Below are positions 55,263 through 64,000 of a stretch of 64,000 bases of DNA, piece after piece. The notes under the pieces are model-generated. The model was not told the origin of the DNA. It did no database searches and saw only the letters and a program-made list of their open reading frames with translations. This DNA is from AP-15 sp963787425. GTDB lineage: Bacteria; Pseudomonadota; Alphaproteobacteria; ATCC43930; CGMCC-115725. Where the stretch lies: contig CAWBCV010000023.1 of the NCBI GenBank assembly GCA_963787425.1, forward strand, positions 41,295 through 105,294, read 5' to 3'. The first letter of the stretch is position 1. Each line of letters starts with the position of its first letter. The translations under genes and the position numbers were made by a program.

Positions 55263-55711
55263 GACAGCAGCGCATCGACCGCGCCATTGTCTTGAAGCGT
55301 CTGCTGCGATGGCGAGCTGTGGAACTGCACCACATCGAGATGATCGGTCTGCATGCGACGCAGGCTCTGCTCGACCCCGGCGACGATGTTCTCCGGCGTG
55401 AACACATGCGGGCTGCGGTCGCCGCGCGGCGCCGGCGGCGCGCCGACCAGGCAGCCGCATTTGCTGGCGAGATAATACTCATCGCGGCGATGCCCGATGT
55501 AGCGGCCGATGCGCTCCTCGCTGAGCCCGTAATCGATCGACGTGTCAATGTAGTTGATCCCGGAATCGAGCACGGCGTTGAGGATCGTTTCGGCTTGGGC
55601 TTCACTGATGTCGCGGGTGCGCGGCGCACCGCGCAGCTCCATCGCGCCGTAGCCGAGCATCGTTACCTCGAGACCGGTGCGCCCAAGTTCGCGCTTTGGC
55701 AATTCGGTCAT
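55263..55711 (-). pseudogene. Aldo/keto reductase, C-terminal half lost
   Basis: The frame from MTELPKRELGRTGLEVTMLG has the AKR N-terminal half: GINYIDTSIDYGLSEERIGR (catalytic Asp and Tyr), YLASKCGC (catalytic Lys), SLRRMQTDHLDVVQFHSSPS and ALLSWRAD, where AKR similarity ends. GGAGG lies just upstream of the ATG. The remaining roughly 130 residues, including the NADPH-binding C-terminal part, were replaced by the Tn3 fragment, so the enzyme cannot be active. Confidence 0.85.
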
Positions 55712-55788
55712 AGAACCTCCTTCATCGGTCAGCGCCGAAACGGCGCTTCCAGGGTCAGAAATTCGGCGAACTCGTCGGCGTAATCCGG

Positions 55789-56661
55789 ATGCCAGCGCGA
55801 CAGCGCCGGGCGGTTGCGGATAGCGAGGCAGTGACGAGGTGGCCCCGCGCGCTTAGGGTATTGCGGCGGTGTTATGGAGGGAAGAATGCTTACCAGCATA
55901 TCCTGGTCGACGCGGAAGATGGCGTGGGTGTCGTGACCCTCAATCGTCCCGACAAGCTCAACGCCATGAACCGGCAGCTGTCGAGCGAATTGCACGACGC
56001 GATCAAGCGGATGGATGCCGACGAGGCGATCGGCTGCATCGTCATCACCGGCGCCGGGGAGCGCGCGTTTTCAGCCGGTGGCGACATTCACGAGCAGCGC
56101 GAGGATGATCGCCGCTACACCCAGGAGGAGTTGGATGCTCACCGCCCTCCACGCCGGGGCAGCTACGAAATTGCCGCTTGCACAAAGCCAACGATCGGGA
56201 TGATCAACGGCCTCGCCTATGGGGGAGCGGCAGTGCTCGCCTCCTCGCTCGACATGCGGGTGGGTTGCGAGGACAGCCGCTTTCGCTTTCTCGCGGCTGC
56301 TTATGGCCGGATCAACAGCACCTGGACCCTGCCCAACCAAGTTGGCTGGCCGATCGCCAAGGAGCTATTGTTCTCGGCGCGCGTCGTCGAAGCCGAAGAA
56401 GCGTACCGCATCGGTCTGTTGAACCATCTGGTCTCGCGCGAGCAGCTGCGGGCCAAGACCATGGAGCTTGCCCGGATGATCGCCGGCAACAACCGCGCCT
56501 CGGTGATCGGCATCAAGGCATTGCTGCTCGACCAGATGGGGCAGAACCTCGAACAGCAATGGAACAAGGAGCGGCATTACACGACGCACGTCGTCAGAGG
56601 CGCCAAGGCGGAGGAGGCCTTCCCTGAATTCATCGCCCGCAGAGGCCGACCTCTTTCGTGA
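55789..56661 (+). CDS. Enoyl-CoA hydratase/isomerase (crotonase) with displaced start codon
   Basis: Conserved crotonase sequence begins at AYQHILVDAEDGVGVVTLNR then PDKLNAMNRQL. It includes the oxyanion turns ERAFSAGGDIHE and MINGLAYGGAAVLASSLDMR and continues through WPIAKELLFSARVVEAEEAY RIGLLNHLV. GGAGGGAAG stands six bases before an ATG (55886) that is one base out of frame with AYQHI, as if one base of ATGgCT had been lost. The coding frame is open only as an unconserved upstream extension to 55789. The protein body is intact, so it may be expressed poorly or not at all. It would hydrate or isomerise a 2-enoyl-CoA. Confidence 0.82.
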   Translation: MPARQRRAVADSEAVTRWPRALRVLRRCYGGKNAYQHILVDAEDGVGVVTLNRPDKLNAMNRQLSSELHDAIKRMDADEAIGCIVITGAGERAFSAGGDIHEQREDDRRYTQEELDAHRPPRRGSYEIAACTKPTIGMINGLAYGGAAVLASSLDMRVGCEDSRFRFLAAAYGRINSTWTLPNQVGWPIAKELLFSARVVEAEEAYRIGLLNHLVSREQLRAKTMELARMIAGNNRASVIGIKALLLDQMGQNLEQQWNKERHYTTHVVRGAKAEEAFPEFIARRGRPLS

Positions 56662-56900
56662 TCACCTACCTGCTGCCGTAGTTTTACTCCGGCGCAATCG
56701 GACCGACCGGCCGCTTCAATGAGGGATTTTTGCTCCGGCGCTTACATCATGGCGACAATCCCTATCCGCACGAGTATCGCGCCTGGCCCGGCCAACAGCA
56801 ATACGGTCACGGCGTACATTAGCCCGCCGGGTTCCAGAGCTAGGCCTGACTCGCCGTCTGATGCGATAGAGCAAGCCCGAGCAGTTCGCAGCTGACTCCC

Positions 56901-56937
56901 CGCTGGAGGGAGATGGATTCGAACTTCCGGTTCCGCG
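56901..56937 (-). repeat. Half copy of the T-arm-like palindromic repeat
   Basis: The left arm is cgctggagggagatggattc then gaacttccggttccgcg. The 56662-57730 gap around it, about 1 kb, contains no gene I can support; its open frames are Arg/Pro/Ser-rich and look non-coding. Confidence 0.8.
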
Positions 56938-57732
56938 CCAGCGGCGACACCCCTCACCGACCGACGAGATCGCCCGCCGACCGCGTGAGGGGCGCCTGTT
57001 GATGCATGAGTAGAGCCGGCGATATGGCCGGCTTACCCGACATTCCCCCGAATTATCGTGCCGACGAAGGCCATCGTCTTGCTTTTGGGCCGGCGGCGCA
57101 ATCCGCATCGCCCATTACGGATGCCTGGGTCGAAAGCCGAGAATCGGGCGCCTCGCGACGCCGGAACGAGGCGATTTCCCTTGATCAGGTGCCGCCGTCG
57201 TCGTCTGTCACCTCTGATCCATCCTCCGGTGACGCGGGGGCGGGTGGTGCCCGAAGTCGGGCGATCAAGGACAGGATCTCAACACCTGCCGAGACACGGC
57301 TACCTCGACGAGGGTAGGGGGCGCGACATCGGCAAATCGGGAACGGTAGCTCGCCATCCCACCCGGCGGCTCACCTTGGCGGCCCGGTCCTCCGCCGCGT
57401 TTGCGCCGCATTGCTGCCGTTCGGATGCCCGGGGGTTAACGGGTCAGATCGACCCTTCTCGGTCACTCAGCCTGCGTACTTGGAATGGCCCTTGTTGCCC
57501 CAAACCGGACCTTTCCCCCAGCCCAATCCGTAAGTCGGAGCGGGGGGAAAGCGGTCCTTCGACGGCCCGGTTGAGGTCAGCAGTCTGTGCGGGAACCCGG
57601 CCAGCATTTGGGCTCGGCGTAAGGATCGCATGGTCATGGCGCGCTAAAGGGGTCGTCGTGAGGGCTGTCGCAGCAAGATGCGACAGCGGAGCTTGGGCGT
57701 GAGAAACCGCGTTTGATCATTAGCGCATCGCG

Positions 57733-60173
57733 GTGGCTTGCGCTAAGGTAAATGCCACTGGCATCGGCCGCGTCGGGGAGCCGAGTGTGGACATCGCGGC
57801 GTGGCTCCGCGGCCTCGAGCTTGAGCGGTATGAGGCGGCTTTTCGCGCGAACGAGATCGACGCGAGCGTGCTGCCGCGCCTGACCGCAGAGGATCTGAAG
57901 GATCTCGGCGTCACATTAGTCGCCACCGTCGGCGCCTGCTTGACGCGATTGTGGCGCTCGCGCCGGAGCCGGCGGTTGTCGCCGATGCTCCGGTTCGCGC
58001 CGATGCGGAGCGCCGGCAGCTGACGGTGATGTTTTGCGATCTGGTCGGCTCGACGCCCTTGTCCGCGCGGCTCGATCCCTGGATCTGCGCGGGATCATCG
58101 CCGCCTACCATCGCTGCGTCACAGAGATTGTCGAGGGCTTTGGCGGGTTTGTCGCCCGCTACATGGGTGACGGCATCCTGGTTTATTTCGGATATCCGCA
58201 GGCGCACGAGGACGACGCCGAACGCGCCACGCGCTGCGGGTTGGCGCTGGTCGATCGGGTGCCGCAGCTGAATCAGGTCAAAAGCTCCACGCGCGGGTCG
58301 GAATCGCCACCGGGCTGGTTGTCGTCGGCGGCGAGGTTGTCGAGCACGATGTCGCCGGCGATACGCCCAATCTTGCTGCGCGTCTGCAGACCTTGGCCGA
58401 GCCCGACACCCGTGATCGCCGCGAGGACCCGCCGGCTGACCGGCGATCTGTTCGAATATCGCGATCTCGGCGAGATCGAACTCAAAGGGATCGTCGCGCC
58501 GGTGTCGGCATGGCAGGCGCTGCGCCCCAGCGCCGTCGCCAGCCGTTTCGAGGCCTTGCGCGGACCGGCACTGAGCTCGCTGATCGGCCGCGACGAGGAG
58601 CTCGAGCTGCTGCTGCGGCGCTGGGCGCGCGCCAAGGCGGGCGACGGCCAGGTCGTGCTGGTTTCCGGCGAGCCCGGCATTGGCAAGTCGCGCCTCGCTG
58701 CGGCGTTAGAGGAACGCCTCCACACCGAACCTCACCTTCGGCTACGCTATTCTGCTCGCCCTATCATCAGGATAGCGCGCTGTTCCCGTTTATCGACCAG
58801 CTCGGCCGGGCAGCCGGTTTCGCGGGCGAGGGACTTATCTTCTTCCAAACTGGAGAAGCTCGTAGCTTTGCTGGCCCGCGCCGCGCCGCGAGACGAGGAT
58901 GTAGCATTCCTCGCCGATCTGCTGTCATTGCCGGCTTCGGAACGCCACCCTCTGCCGAACCTCAGTCCGCAACGAAAGAAGGAGCGGACATTGGAGGCGC
59001 TTCTCCGCCAGCTCGACGGTCTGGCACAGCAACAGCCGGTGGTCGTCGTTTTCGAGGACGCTCATTGGATTGACCCGACCTCACGCGAATTGTTGGATCT
59101 GGTTGTCGACCGGGCGCGGCATCTGCCGGTGCTGTTGGTCGTGACATTTCGCCCTGAGTTCCAGTCGCCCTGGACCGGCCAGCCGCAAGTGACGGTGCTG
59201 GCGCTCAACCGACTGGACCGGCATGACCGCACCGCCCTGATCGAGCAGATCGCGGGCAGCGCGGCGCTGTCAGACGAGGTCATCGACCAGATTGCCGACC
59301 GCACCGATGGTGTACCGCTGTTCGTCGAGGAATTGACGAAGAGCGTGCTGGAGAGCGGCGTCCCGCTGGTAGGGATCCCGGCCACCCTGCACGACTTGCT
59401 GATGGCGCGGCTCGACCGCGTGGCGGCGGTGCGGCTAGTGGCGCAGACCGGCGCGGCCATCGGCCGCGACTTTTCCTACACGCTGTTATGGGCCGTCTCC
59501 CGCCTTCCCGAGGATGAGCTGCAAGCCTCTCTCGCTCGCCTCGTCGCTTCTGAGCTGGTGTTCCAGCGCGGCATCCCGCCCGACGCGGTCTATAGCTTCA
59601 AGCACGCCCTCGTGCAGGACGCGGCGCACGGCAGCCTGCTGCGCAGTACCCGGCAGCAACTGCACGCGCAGATCGCCAAAGTGCTCGAAACCCATTCCCC
59701 CGAGCTGATGGAGAACCAGCCCGAGATCTTCGCGCAGCATTACGCCGAGGCTGGGCTCGTTGAAAAATCTATCGCCCTATTTTATTGCCCTCCTGGCCAG
59801 CGCATGTGAGATCGCAGCACAAATTGACGAGGCATTGACCCTGCTGGACGAGGCCTTGCAGACGGTCGACAGGACCGGTGAGCACTGGTTCACCACGGAG
59901 CTGAACAGGTTCAAAGGCCGGCTGCTGCTGCGGCAAGGGCATTCTGAGGCCGCCGAGGAACTGTATCGCAAAGCCCTTAGTGTCGCCCGCGGGCAGGAAG
60001 CCAAGCTCTGGGAATTGCGCGCCGCTGCGAGCCTCGCTCGGCTCTGGCACAATCAGGGTCGCCTCGCCGAAGCCCGCGACCTGCTCGCGCCGGTTTATGC
60101 CTGGTTCATCGAAGGCTTCGACACGCCTGATCTGAAAGACGCAAAAGCACTGCTCGACGACCTCAGTGCTTAG
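57733..60173 (+). pseudogene. SAM-adenylate/guanylate cyclase-AAA-TPR regulator, multiply frameshifted with internal deletion
   Basis: In order: a SAM domain (IAAWLRGLELERYEAAFRAN, LTAEDLKDLGV); the class III cyclase core (RQLTVMFCDLVGSTPLSARL, then GFGGFVARYMGDGILVYFGY, then HARVGIATGLVVVGG); and an AAA-type ATPase with Walker A VVLVSGEPGIGKSRLAAALE and VVVVFEDAHWIDPTSRELLD. A helical part ends AEAGLVEKSIALF, and a C-terminal TPR-like stretch reads LNRFKGRLLLRQGHSEAAEE LYRKAL. Frame changes occur near 57940, 58080, 58285, 58410, 58745 and 58840, and about 200-300 residues of TPR region seem deleted near 59770. Such proteins of about 1100 residues are abundant in Bradyrhizobium. This one is dead. 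Confidence 0.9.
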
Positions 60174-60549
60174 TCGACTACGGTTTTAGCGTTTCCCTGG
60201 CAATCTGGTTGTCTCTGACGTTGCGGTCTTTCCCGCCGAAAGGTCTTCTTTGGATCGAAGCCGGGGCTATATCGCCGCCCTGCCGAACGGCCGTTTTCGG
60301 CGCATTCCGGTCGATACAGCTCGGGCACGGACCTCGTAGATGCGCACGTCTTCAACGCAAATTTTCCCGTTACCCTAAACTAAATTTGGATGCCGCGTTG
60401 ATCAGCCGGTCGCTTCGACCTTGGCATAACGCCGCGACCGATTAATGGCGATCACCAGCCTGCCGATCCAAAGCTCGACTATGCCTCGTGCGTCCCTTCG
60501 GGAGGAGCATTGAGCCTTGTCGCCGTTTAGAAGGATTTCCAAAATTGAC

Positions 60550-60690
60550 CAATCCTCCCGATCAAGGCAATACCGTCGACGCGATCTTGGCGAAGTCGCC
60601 ACCCCTCAGCCTGGATATCCCGGAGGGCACCAGCTTCGAGCATTGGCTCGCGCTCGGCAAGCACCTCGCGCTCGTCGATAACAGGCCAGA
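60550..60690 (+). pseudogene. Short unassigned fragment
   Basis: The frame reads SPPLSLDIPEGTSFEHWLAL then GKHLALV, reminiscent of the start of rhizobial proteins with a D-L-P-E-G-L-x-F-E-x-W pattern, and then loses sense. The remainder of 60174-60865 holds no gene I can support. Confidence 0.3.
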
Positions 60691-60865
60691 AAATTGGCCG
60701 CCGCCGCGTCCCGCGCTCCAGCAAGCGCGTGCGCCTTGGCGGCAGATGGCAGGCTGCCGTCTGCAGATGTTTCCCTTCGGGCGCCGTATTCATGACAGGA
60801 GTGGCATTTTGCCTGTCAGCGTCCGGTCTGAACTGGTCTGAACCGATCTGCCGGGTGTGGTCGAC

Positions 60866-61175
60866 GCTCAGGTTCTGATCGCGCCGGCCGGAGATGACGC
60901 CGGGTGTCCTGCGGCACCGGCGATCGAGATCGAGTTTGCGGGGAAGGCCCGCATGCGCATCCCGGCTTCGATCCCGGCCGGGTTGGCGGCCGCCGTGGTT
61001 AAAGCGCTGTCGGGGCGATGATCCCGGTCCCTTCGGGGGTGCGCGTCTGGCTGGCAGTCGGCCACACCGACATGCGGCGTGGGATGAACAGCCTGGCGCT
61101 GCAAGTCCAAGAAGTATTGAAGCGCGATCCGCATGCCGGCGATTTGTACGTCTTCCGCGGCAGAAGAGGTCATTG
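60866..61175 (+). mobile_element. Partial third IS66 copy (end of tnpA, start of tnpB)
   Basis: The segment matches the IS66 region 8366-8674 with a handful of substitutions. It begins inside tnpA (gctcaggttctgatcgcgcc) and stops at gaagaggtcatt within tnpB, keeping the tnpA-stop/tnpB-start ATGA. Both element ends are missing. It is an older or separately truncated relative of the two complete copies. Confidence 0.92.
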
Positions 61176-61211
61176 AATAAAAATTCGAAACCTTGGTCGT
61201 CTCACGCGGTA

Positions 61212-61239
61212 CTGACGGTTCGATCCGGCTTGCTCCAGC
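61212..61239 (+). repeat. Diverged half copy of the T-arm-like repeat
   Basis: tgacggttcgatccggcttg then ctccagcg is a weaker match to the right arm, 37 bp past the broken IS66 fragment. The 61240-61572 gap shows no gene. Confidence 0.5.
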
Positions 61240-61572
61240 GGTGAGTGAGACGAACTCTGAGGGCTGCAGAGTTGGTTGAGGAACCTGCCGCCACCGATCC
61301 GCACCCGGTGCCGCCAAATGGAAGTTACGAAAAATTAACGTCAGCGAAAGCATGCTGTCATTTTCTCTGCCGATATCCTTGCATGCCGCGAGATCGCCAT
61401 GAGCTGCCGGCCGGTTAGACAGATAGCCAAAATGCAGGACCTTGCTTCGTGACAGCATACGGCAGCGACTTGATTTTAACGTGATACACTGTCCAAGATA
61501 TCACGAGCAAATCGGCTTTGAGCCTGCTCGCCACATCAAGGTTTCAAGAAATCATTGTGAAGACCCCGAATC

Positions 61573-61815
61573 ATGTATTGTATCACCCTTCGGAACAAGT
61601 TCGACAAAACTTTCATCTGATGGTATGACGCATCGGCGTCGAACTTCTCTACTGACCAAAGACGAGCAAAGCACTTCTTCGATCGGGGCGCCGCTGACTT
61701 GGTCGCTGATCAGCTCCGGCGCATGTATCCGCGCCTCACCCAAGATATTGAGGTTACCGCTGTTCAGCCCACAGGTCTCACCTGCAGCTCCGACGCCGTA
61801 GCCGTGTTGCTATGA
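61573..61815 (+). pseudogene. Small hypothetical gene with an in-frame TGA
   Basis: The frame reads MYCITLRNKFDKTFI, a TGA stop at 61618, then WYDASASNFSTDQRRAKHFF, DRGAADLVADQLRRMYPRLT and QDIEVTAVQP up to the TGA at 61813. Reading is coherent on both sides of the stop, giving about 80 residues. A nonsense mutation in a small gene is the simplest view. Family not recognised. Confidence 0.5.
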
Positions 61816-61933
61816 TCTGATCGCCGGCTGCCCGACGGTCGTCCGCGCCGATATCGTTTGCGGCCGCCCCGCTAGGCTGCGCGATGCACCTCGCGGATGC
61901 TCGCGTTTCGGGAACGACCGCTTTTCTCCGAGC

Positions 61934-61967
61934 GGGACCGATGGTTCGAATCCGCTTTCCCCCAGGA
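61934..61967 (+). repeat. Half copy of the T-arm-like palindromic repeat
   Basis: The right arm is gggaccgatggttcgaatcc then gctttcccccagga, followed by gcgaacctggttccgcgg. It abuts the broken end of the Ldh-type gene fragment. Confidence 0.7.
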
Positions 61968-61984
61968 GAGAGTTCTTATTGCGA

Positions 61985-62365
61985 ACCTGGTTCCGCGGCC
62001 ATCGGAAGGTGCGGCGCGCCACTGGCGGTGTGCAGGCCGACAAGTCCGGCATTGACGATGCGTTCGAGGTAATAGGCGTTGCGCCCGCTCAAATAGCTGT
62101 TGTAGACGCCGATGGCCGCGATCCCGGTCTGTTTCGCCTTGGCAACCGCGATTTCGGCGCCGCGATAGATGGCGACATAGCAGACATTGTCGCCGCCATC
62201 GACGAGGGCGGAGACGGGTGTTTCGTGCACGACGGCGACGGGTACGCGGGTGTCCCCGGTCTTCGCCGCGCGCGCGATCGCTCGCCGCTTCGCCGACTGC
62301 CCGCGCGTCGCCGACGCTGAGCCGCACTGCCTCCGGCCGGTCAGGATCGAGGTAATTGGAGCCGT
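61985..62365 (-). pseudogene. Malate/L-lactate dehydrogenase (Ldh_2/YlbC) family fragment
   Basis: The frame gives ALVDGGDNVCYVAIYRGAEI, AVAKAKQTGIAAIGVYNSYL, SGRNAYYLERIVNAGLVGLH and TASGAPHLP. This is the N-terminal NAD-binding half of the Ldh_2 oxidoreductases (where GxHTASxAPH is conserved). Upstream residues DPDRPEAVRLSVGDARAVGE are in another frame. The C-terminal two-thirds are missing beyond the palindromic repeat. Confidence 0.8.
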
Positions 62366-62481
62366 CCCTCACGGAGCAACGATATGTCGTGCTGCCCGCA
62401 GCGTCAAAAGCGAGCGGCGTTGACACCAGCGCCGCGGCGTCCGCAAGCTGCCCCTATGGCACGAGCGCAGAAAGCCCGCTG

Positions 62482-63676
62482 ATGCTGGCCGGCGCCAACA
62501 GGCCGCTCGCCGGCATCGTCGTGCTCGATTTCGGCCAGGTCTATCAGGGGCCGTACGCGACCCTGCTGATGGCCAAGGCGGGGGCCGACGTGATCAAGAT
62601 CGAGCCGCCGCAGGGCGAGCCGCTGCGTCGGCGGGCGCCGCCGGGTAAGAGCACGACCTTTCCGATCGCGATGCTGAACTCCAACAAGCGTGCGATCACC
62701 CTCAACCTGAAGCATGACGCGGCCGAGCGCTGCTGTTCCGCATGGTCGAGCGCGGCGACGTATTGCTGGAGAATTTCGCGCCCGGGGTCATGGACCGTCT
62801 CGGCGTCGGCTGGGAGGTATTGCACTGGATAAACCCGCGCCTCGTCTATGCCTCGGGCTCGGGTTACGGCCTGACGGGGCCCGACCGCGACAATCTGGCG
62901 ATGGATCTGACGATCCAGGCGGTGTCGGGGCTGATCGCGGCGACCGGTTTTGCGGACGGGCCGCCGGTCAAGGCCGGCCCGGCGGTCGTCGATTTCATTT
63001 CCGGATCCATCTTTATGCCGCCACCCTGACCGCGCTGTTCGAGCGCGAGCGCACCGGCCGGGGCCGCTTGGTCGAGGTGGCGATGCAGGAGGCCGCCTAC
63101 GCGAGCCTGACCTCGCAATTCCACGCCTATTTCGAGACCGGCCAGGTGCCGCCGCGCACCGGCAACGCCAGTCATGGCCGCGTACCATTGAACGTCTACC
63201 CGACCAATGACGGCTACGTCGCAATGAACATCGCGGTCGAGGAGCATTGGCACAATCTGCTCCGGGCAATGGGGCGCGAGGATCTGCGCGACGACCCGCG
63301 CTTTGCCGACAACGCGGCGCGCGTCACCAATCGCGAGGCGACCGACGCGCTGGTCGCGGCGTGGACGCGCACCCTCGGCAAGATGGAGGCGTTCGCGATC
63401 GCCAAACGGCACCGCATCCCGCTGGCGCCGGTGCGCGACGTCGACGAGGTCATGCGCGACCGCCACATGCACGAGCGCGGCATGCTCGAATGGATCGAGC
63501 ACGACGAGATCGGCCGCATCGTCGTGCCGACGACGCCGCTACGCATCCACGGCGCCGACCCGGTCGACACCGTGCCCAGCCCGAAGCTCGGCCAGCACAA
63601 CCGCGAGATCTACGGCGACTGGCTCGGATTGTCGGCCGCCGAGATCGCCGCGCTCGAACAAGACAGCGTCATCTGA
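62482..63676 (+). pseudogene. CaiB/BaiF (class III) CoA transferase, two frameshifts
   Basis: Frame 1 (62482-62735) has LAGIVVLDFGQVYQGPYATL, LMAKAGADVIKIEPPQGEPL and LNSNKRAITLNLKHD. Frame 2 (62742-63010) has LFRMVERGDVLLENFAPGVM and LTGPDRDNLAMDLTIQAVSG, where the catalytic Asp is expected. Frame 3 (63008-63676) has ATLTALFERERTGRGRLVEV, RVPLNVYPTNDGYVAMNIAV and RHRIPLAPVRDVDEVMRDRH to the end. Together about 395 residues, the normal length. Only two single-base shifts (near 62737 and 63010) break it, so decay is recent or due to sequencing error. Confidence 0.92.
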
Positions 63677-63753
63677 GCCGGCCCGACAGCCGTCAACTGT
63701 TTCGTCGACCATTTAGGCGCTTCGGGGCGCAGCTCGACAAAAATTTGTCGATG

Positions 63754-63982
63754 CTCAAGCAGCGATCCCGAGCTCGTGGAAGATGGCCTGCATGGCAAGT
63801 TGTATAGCATCGTAGTGGGCATCGATCGGTTTGGGGTTGTGCGCGCCGCGCATTCGGTGAAGGGGCTGGGCGGCGGCGAGGAGCGGTTTGATGGCCTTGT
63901 CGCGGAGAACGAGCAGGGCGGTGATCGCCCGGAGACCGCTGGCGAGCGGTTCAGCGGCGAGTGTGGCCGATGCGGCAAATGA
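63754..63982 (-). pseudogene. Second remnant of the conserved unknown gene at 52008
   Basis: The minus frame reads ASGLRAITALLVLRDKAIKP, LLAAAQPLHRMRGAHNPKPI and DAHYDAIQLAMQAIFHELGI AA, about 80% identical to the end of the 52008 gene, including the double hairpin downstream (63715-63752). The window ends before its 5' part can be seen, so it may be longer. Confidence 0.75.
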
Positions 63983-64000
63983 TGTGCTTGCCGCGAAGCT

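Noticed and set aside
56938..57730. Coding genes in the 0.8-kb stretch before the cyclase remnant (open frames of 100-214 aa)
   Set aside because: Their products are Arg/Pro/Ser-rich, lack ribosome sites and show no domain pattern; I regard them as chance frames in GC-rich DNA.
61618..61620. Selenocysteine codon
   Set aside because: No SECIS-like hairpin is evident after the TGA and the protein is not a known selenoprotein; a nonsense mutation is simpler.

Overview
The window is high-GC DNA that looks like the accessory genome of a Bradyrhizobium-like alphaproteobacterium (Rhizobiales/Nitrobacteraceae). The evidence is the insertion-sequence types (IS66 with tnpA/tnpB/tnpC, IS110, IS21, IS481, Tn3 with an N-terminal DUF4158-like part), a hopanoid-linked HpnM protein, a DUF3489-DUF2924-recombinase module, a secreted Pro/Gly-rich protein of a type I associate with rhizobia, and the interspersed repeats. 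I see no rRNA, no complete tRNA and no CRISPR array. Coding density is low and the window reads as a mobile-element and pseudogene graveyard: most metabolic genes are frameshifted, truncated or joined to pieces of other genes.

Layout. 0-4.5 kb: an IS6 remnant, a small DNA-binding-like protein, and a MASE4 membrane-sensor gene split by an IS256 copy (perfect 9-bp target duplication), then cut by a DUF3489 fragment. 4.5-10.9 kb: two nearly identical 2827-bp IS66 elements in inverted orientation around a 724-bp spacer; an 8-bp target duplication is divided between the two copies, showing that the spacer has inverted. 11-14 kb: a membrane-anchored 435-aa protein translationally coupled to a broken resolvase, and a 176-aa unknown. 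14-15.1 kb: joined fragments of a MetE-like enzyme, an MFS permease and Hsp70. 15.3-25.5 kb: a GNAT-like enzyme, DoxX, a cupin, dinB, an LLM oxidoreductase, IS21/IS110 debris, a methylase fragment, then an intact heme-oxygenase-like diiron enzyme followed by an MFS exporter. 25.5-31 kb: small genes, a degenerate group II intron, IS110 and amidohydrolase remnants.

31-43 kb: hpnM, an LLM/ABM monooxygenase pair, methyltransferase and hydrolase remnants, an intact alpha/beta hydrolase, the DUF3489-DUF2924-serine-recombinase module (recombinase broken), a secreted-type unknown and a universal stress protein. 43-54 kb: an intact tannase/feruloyl esterase, an IS481-truncated SF1 helicase, an integrase remnant, a three-gene minus-strand cluster (GNAT, P-loop kinase, dienelactone-hydrolase-like), an ABC permease remnant and a secreted Pro/Gly-rich protein. 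54-64 kb: an aldo/keto reductase cut by a Tn3 transposase fragment, an enoyl-CoA hydratase, a heavily frameshifted SAM-cyclase-AAA-TPR regulator, a partial third IS66, and a frameshifted CaiB/BaiF CoA transferase.

The most unusual feature is a family of at least fifteen copies or half copies of a palindromic element whose outer end resembles a tRNA T-arm plus acceptor end. They lie mainly between genes and often exactly where gene fragments end. The second is the set of three copies of the DNA upstream of the DUF3489 module. The intact genes most likely to work together are the diiron enzyme plus MFS exporter, the ABM/LLM pair, and the 48.3-50.5 kb cluster.
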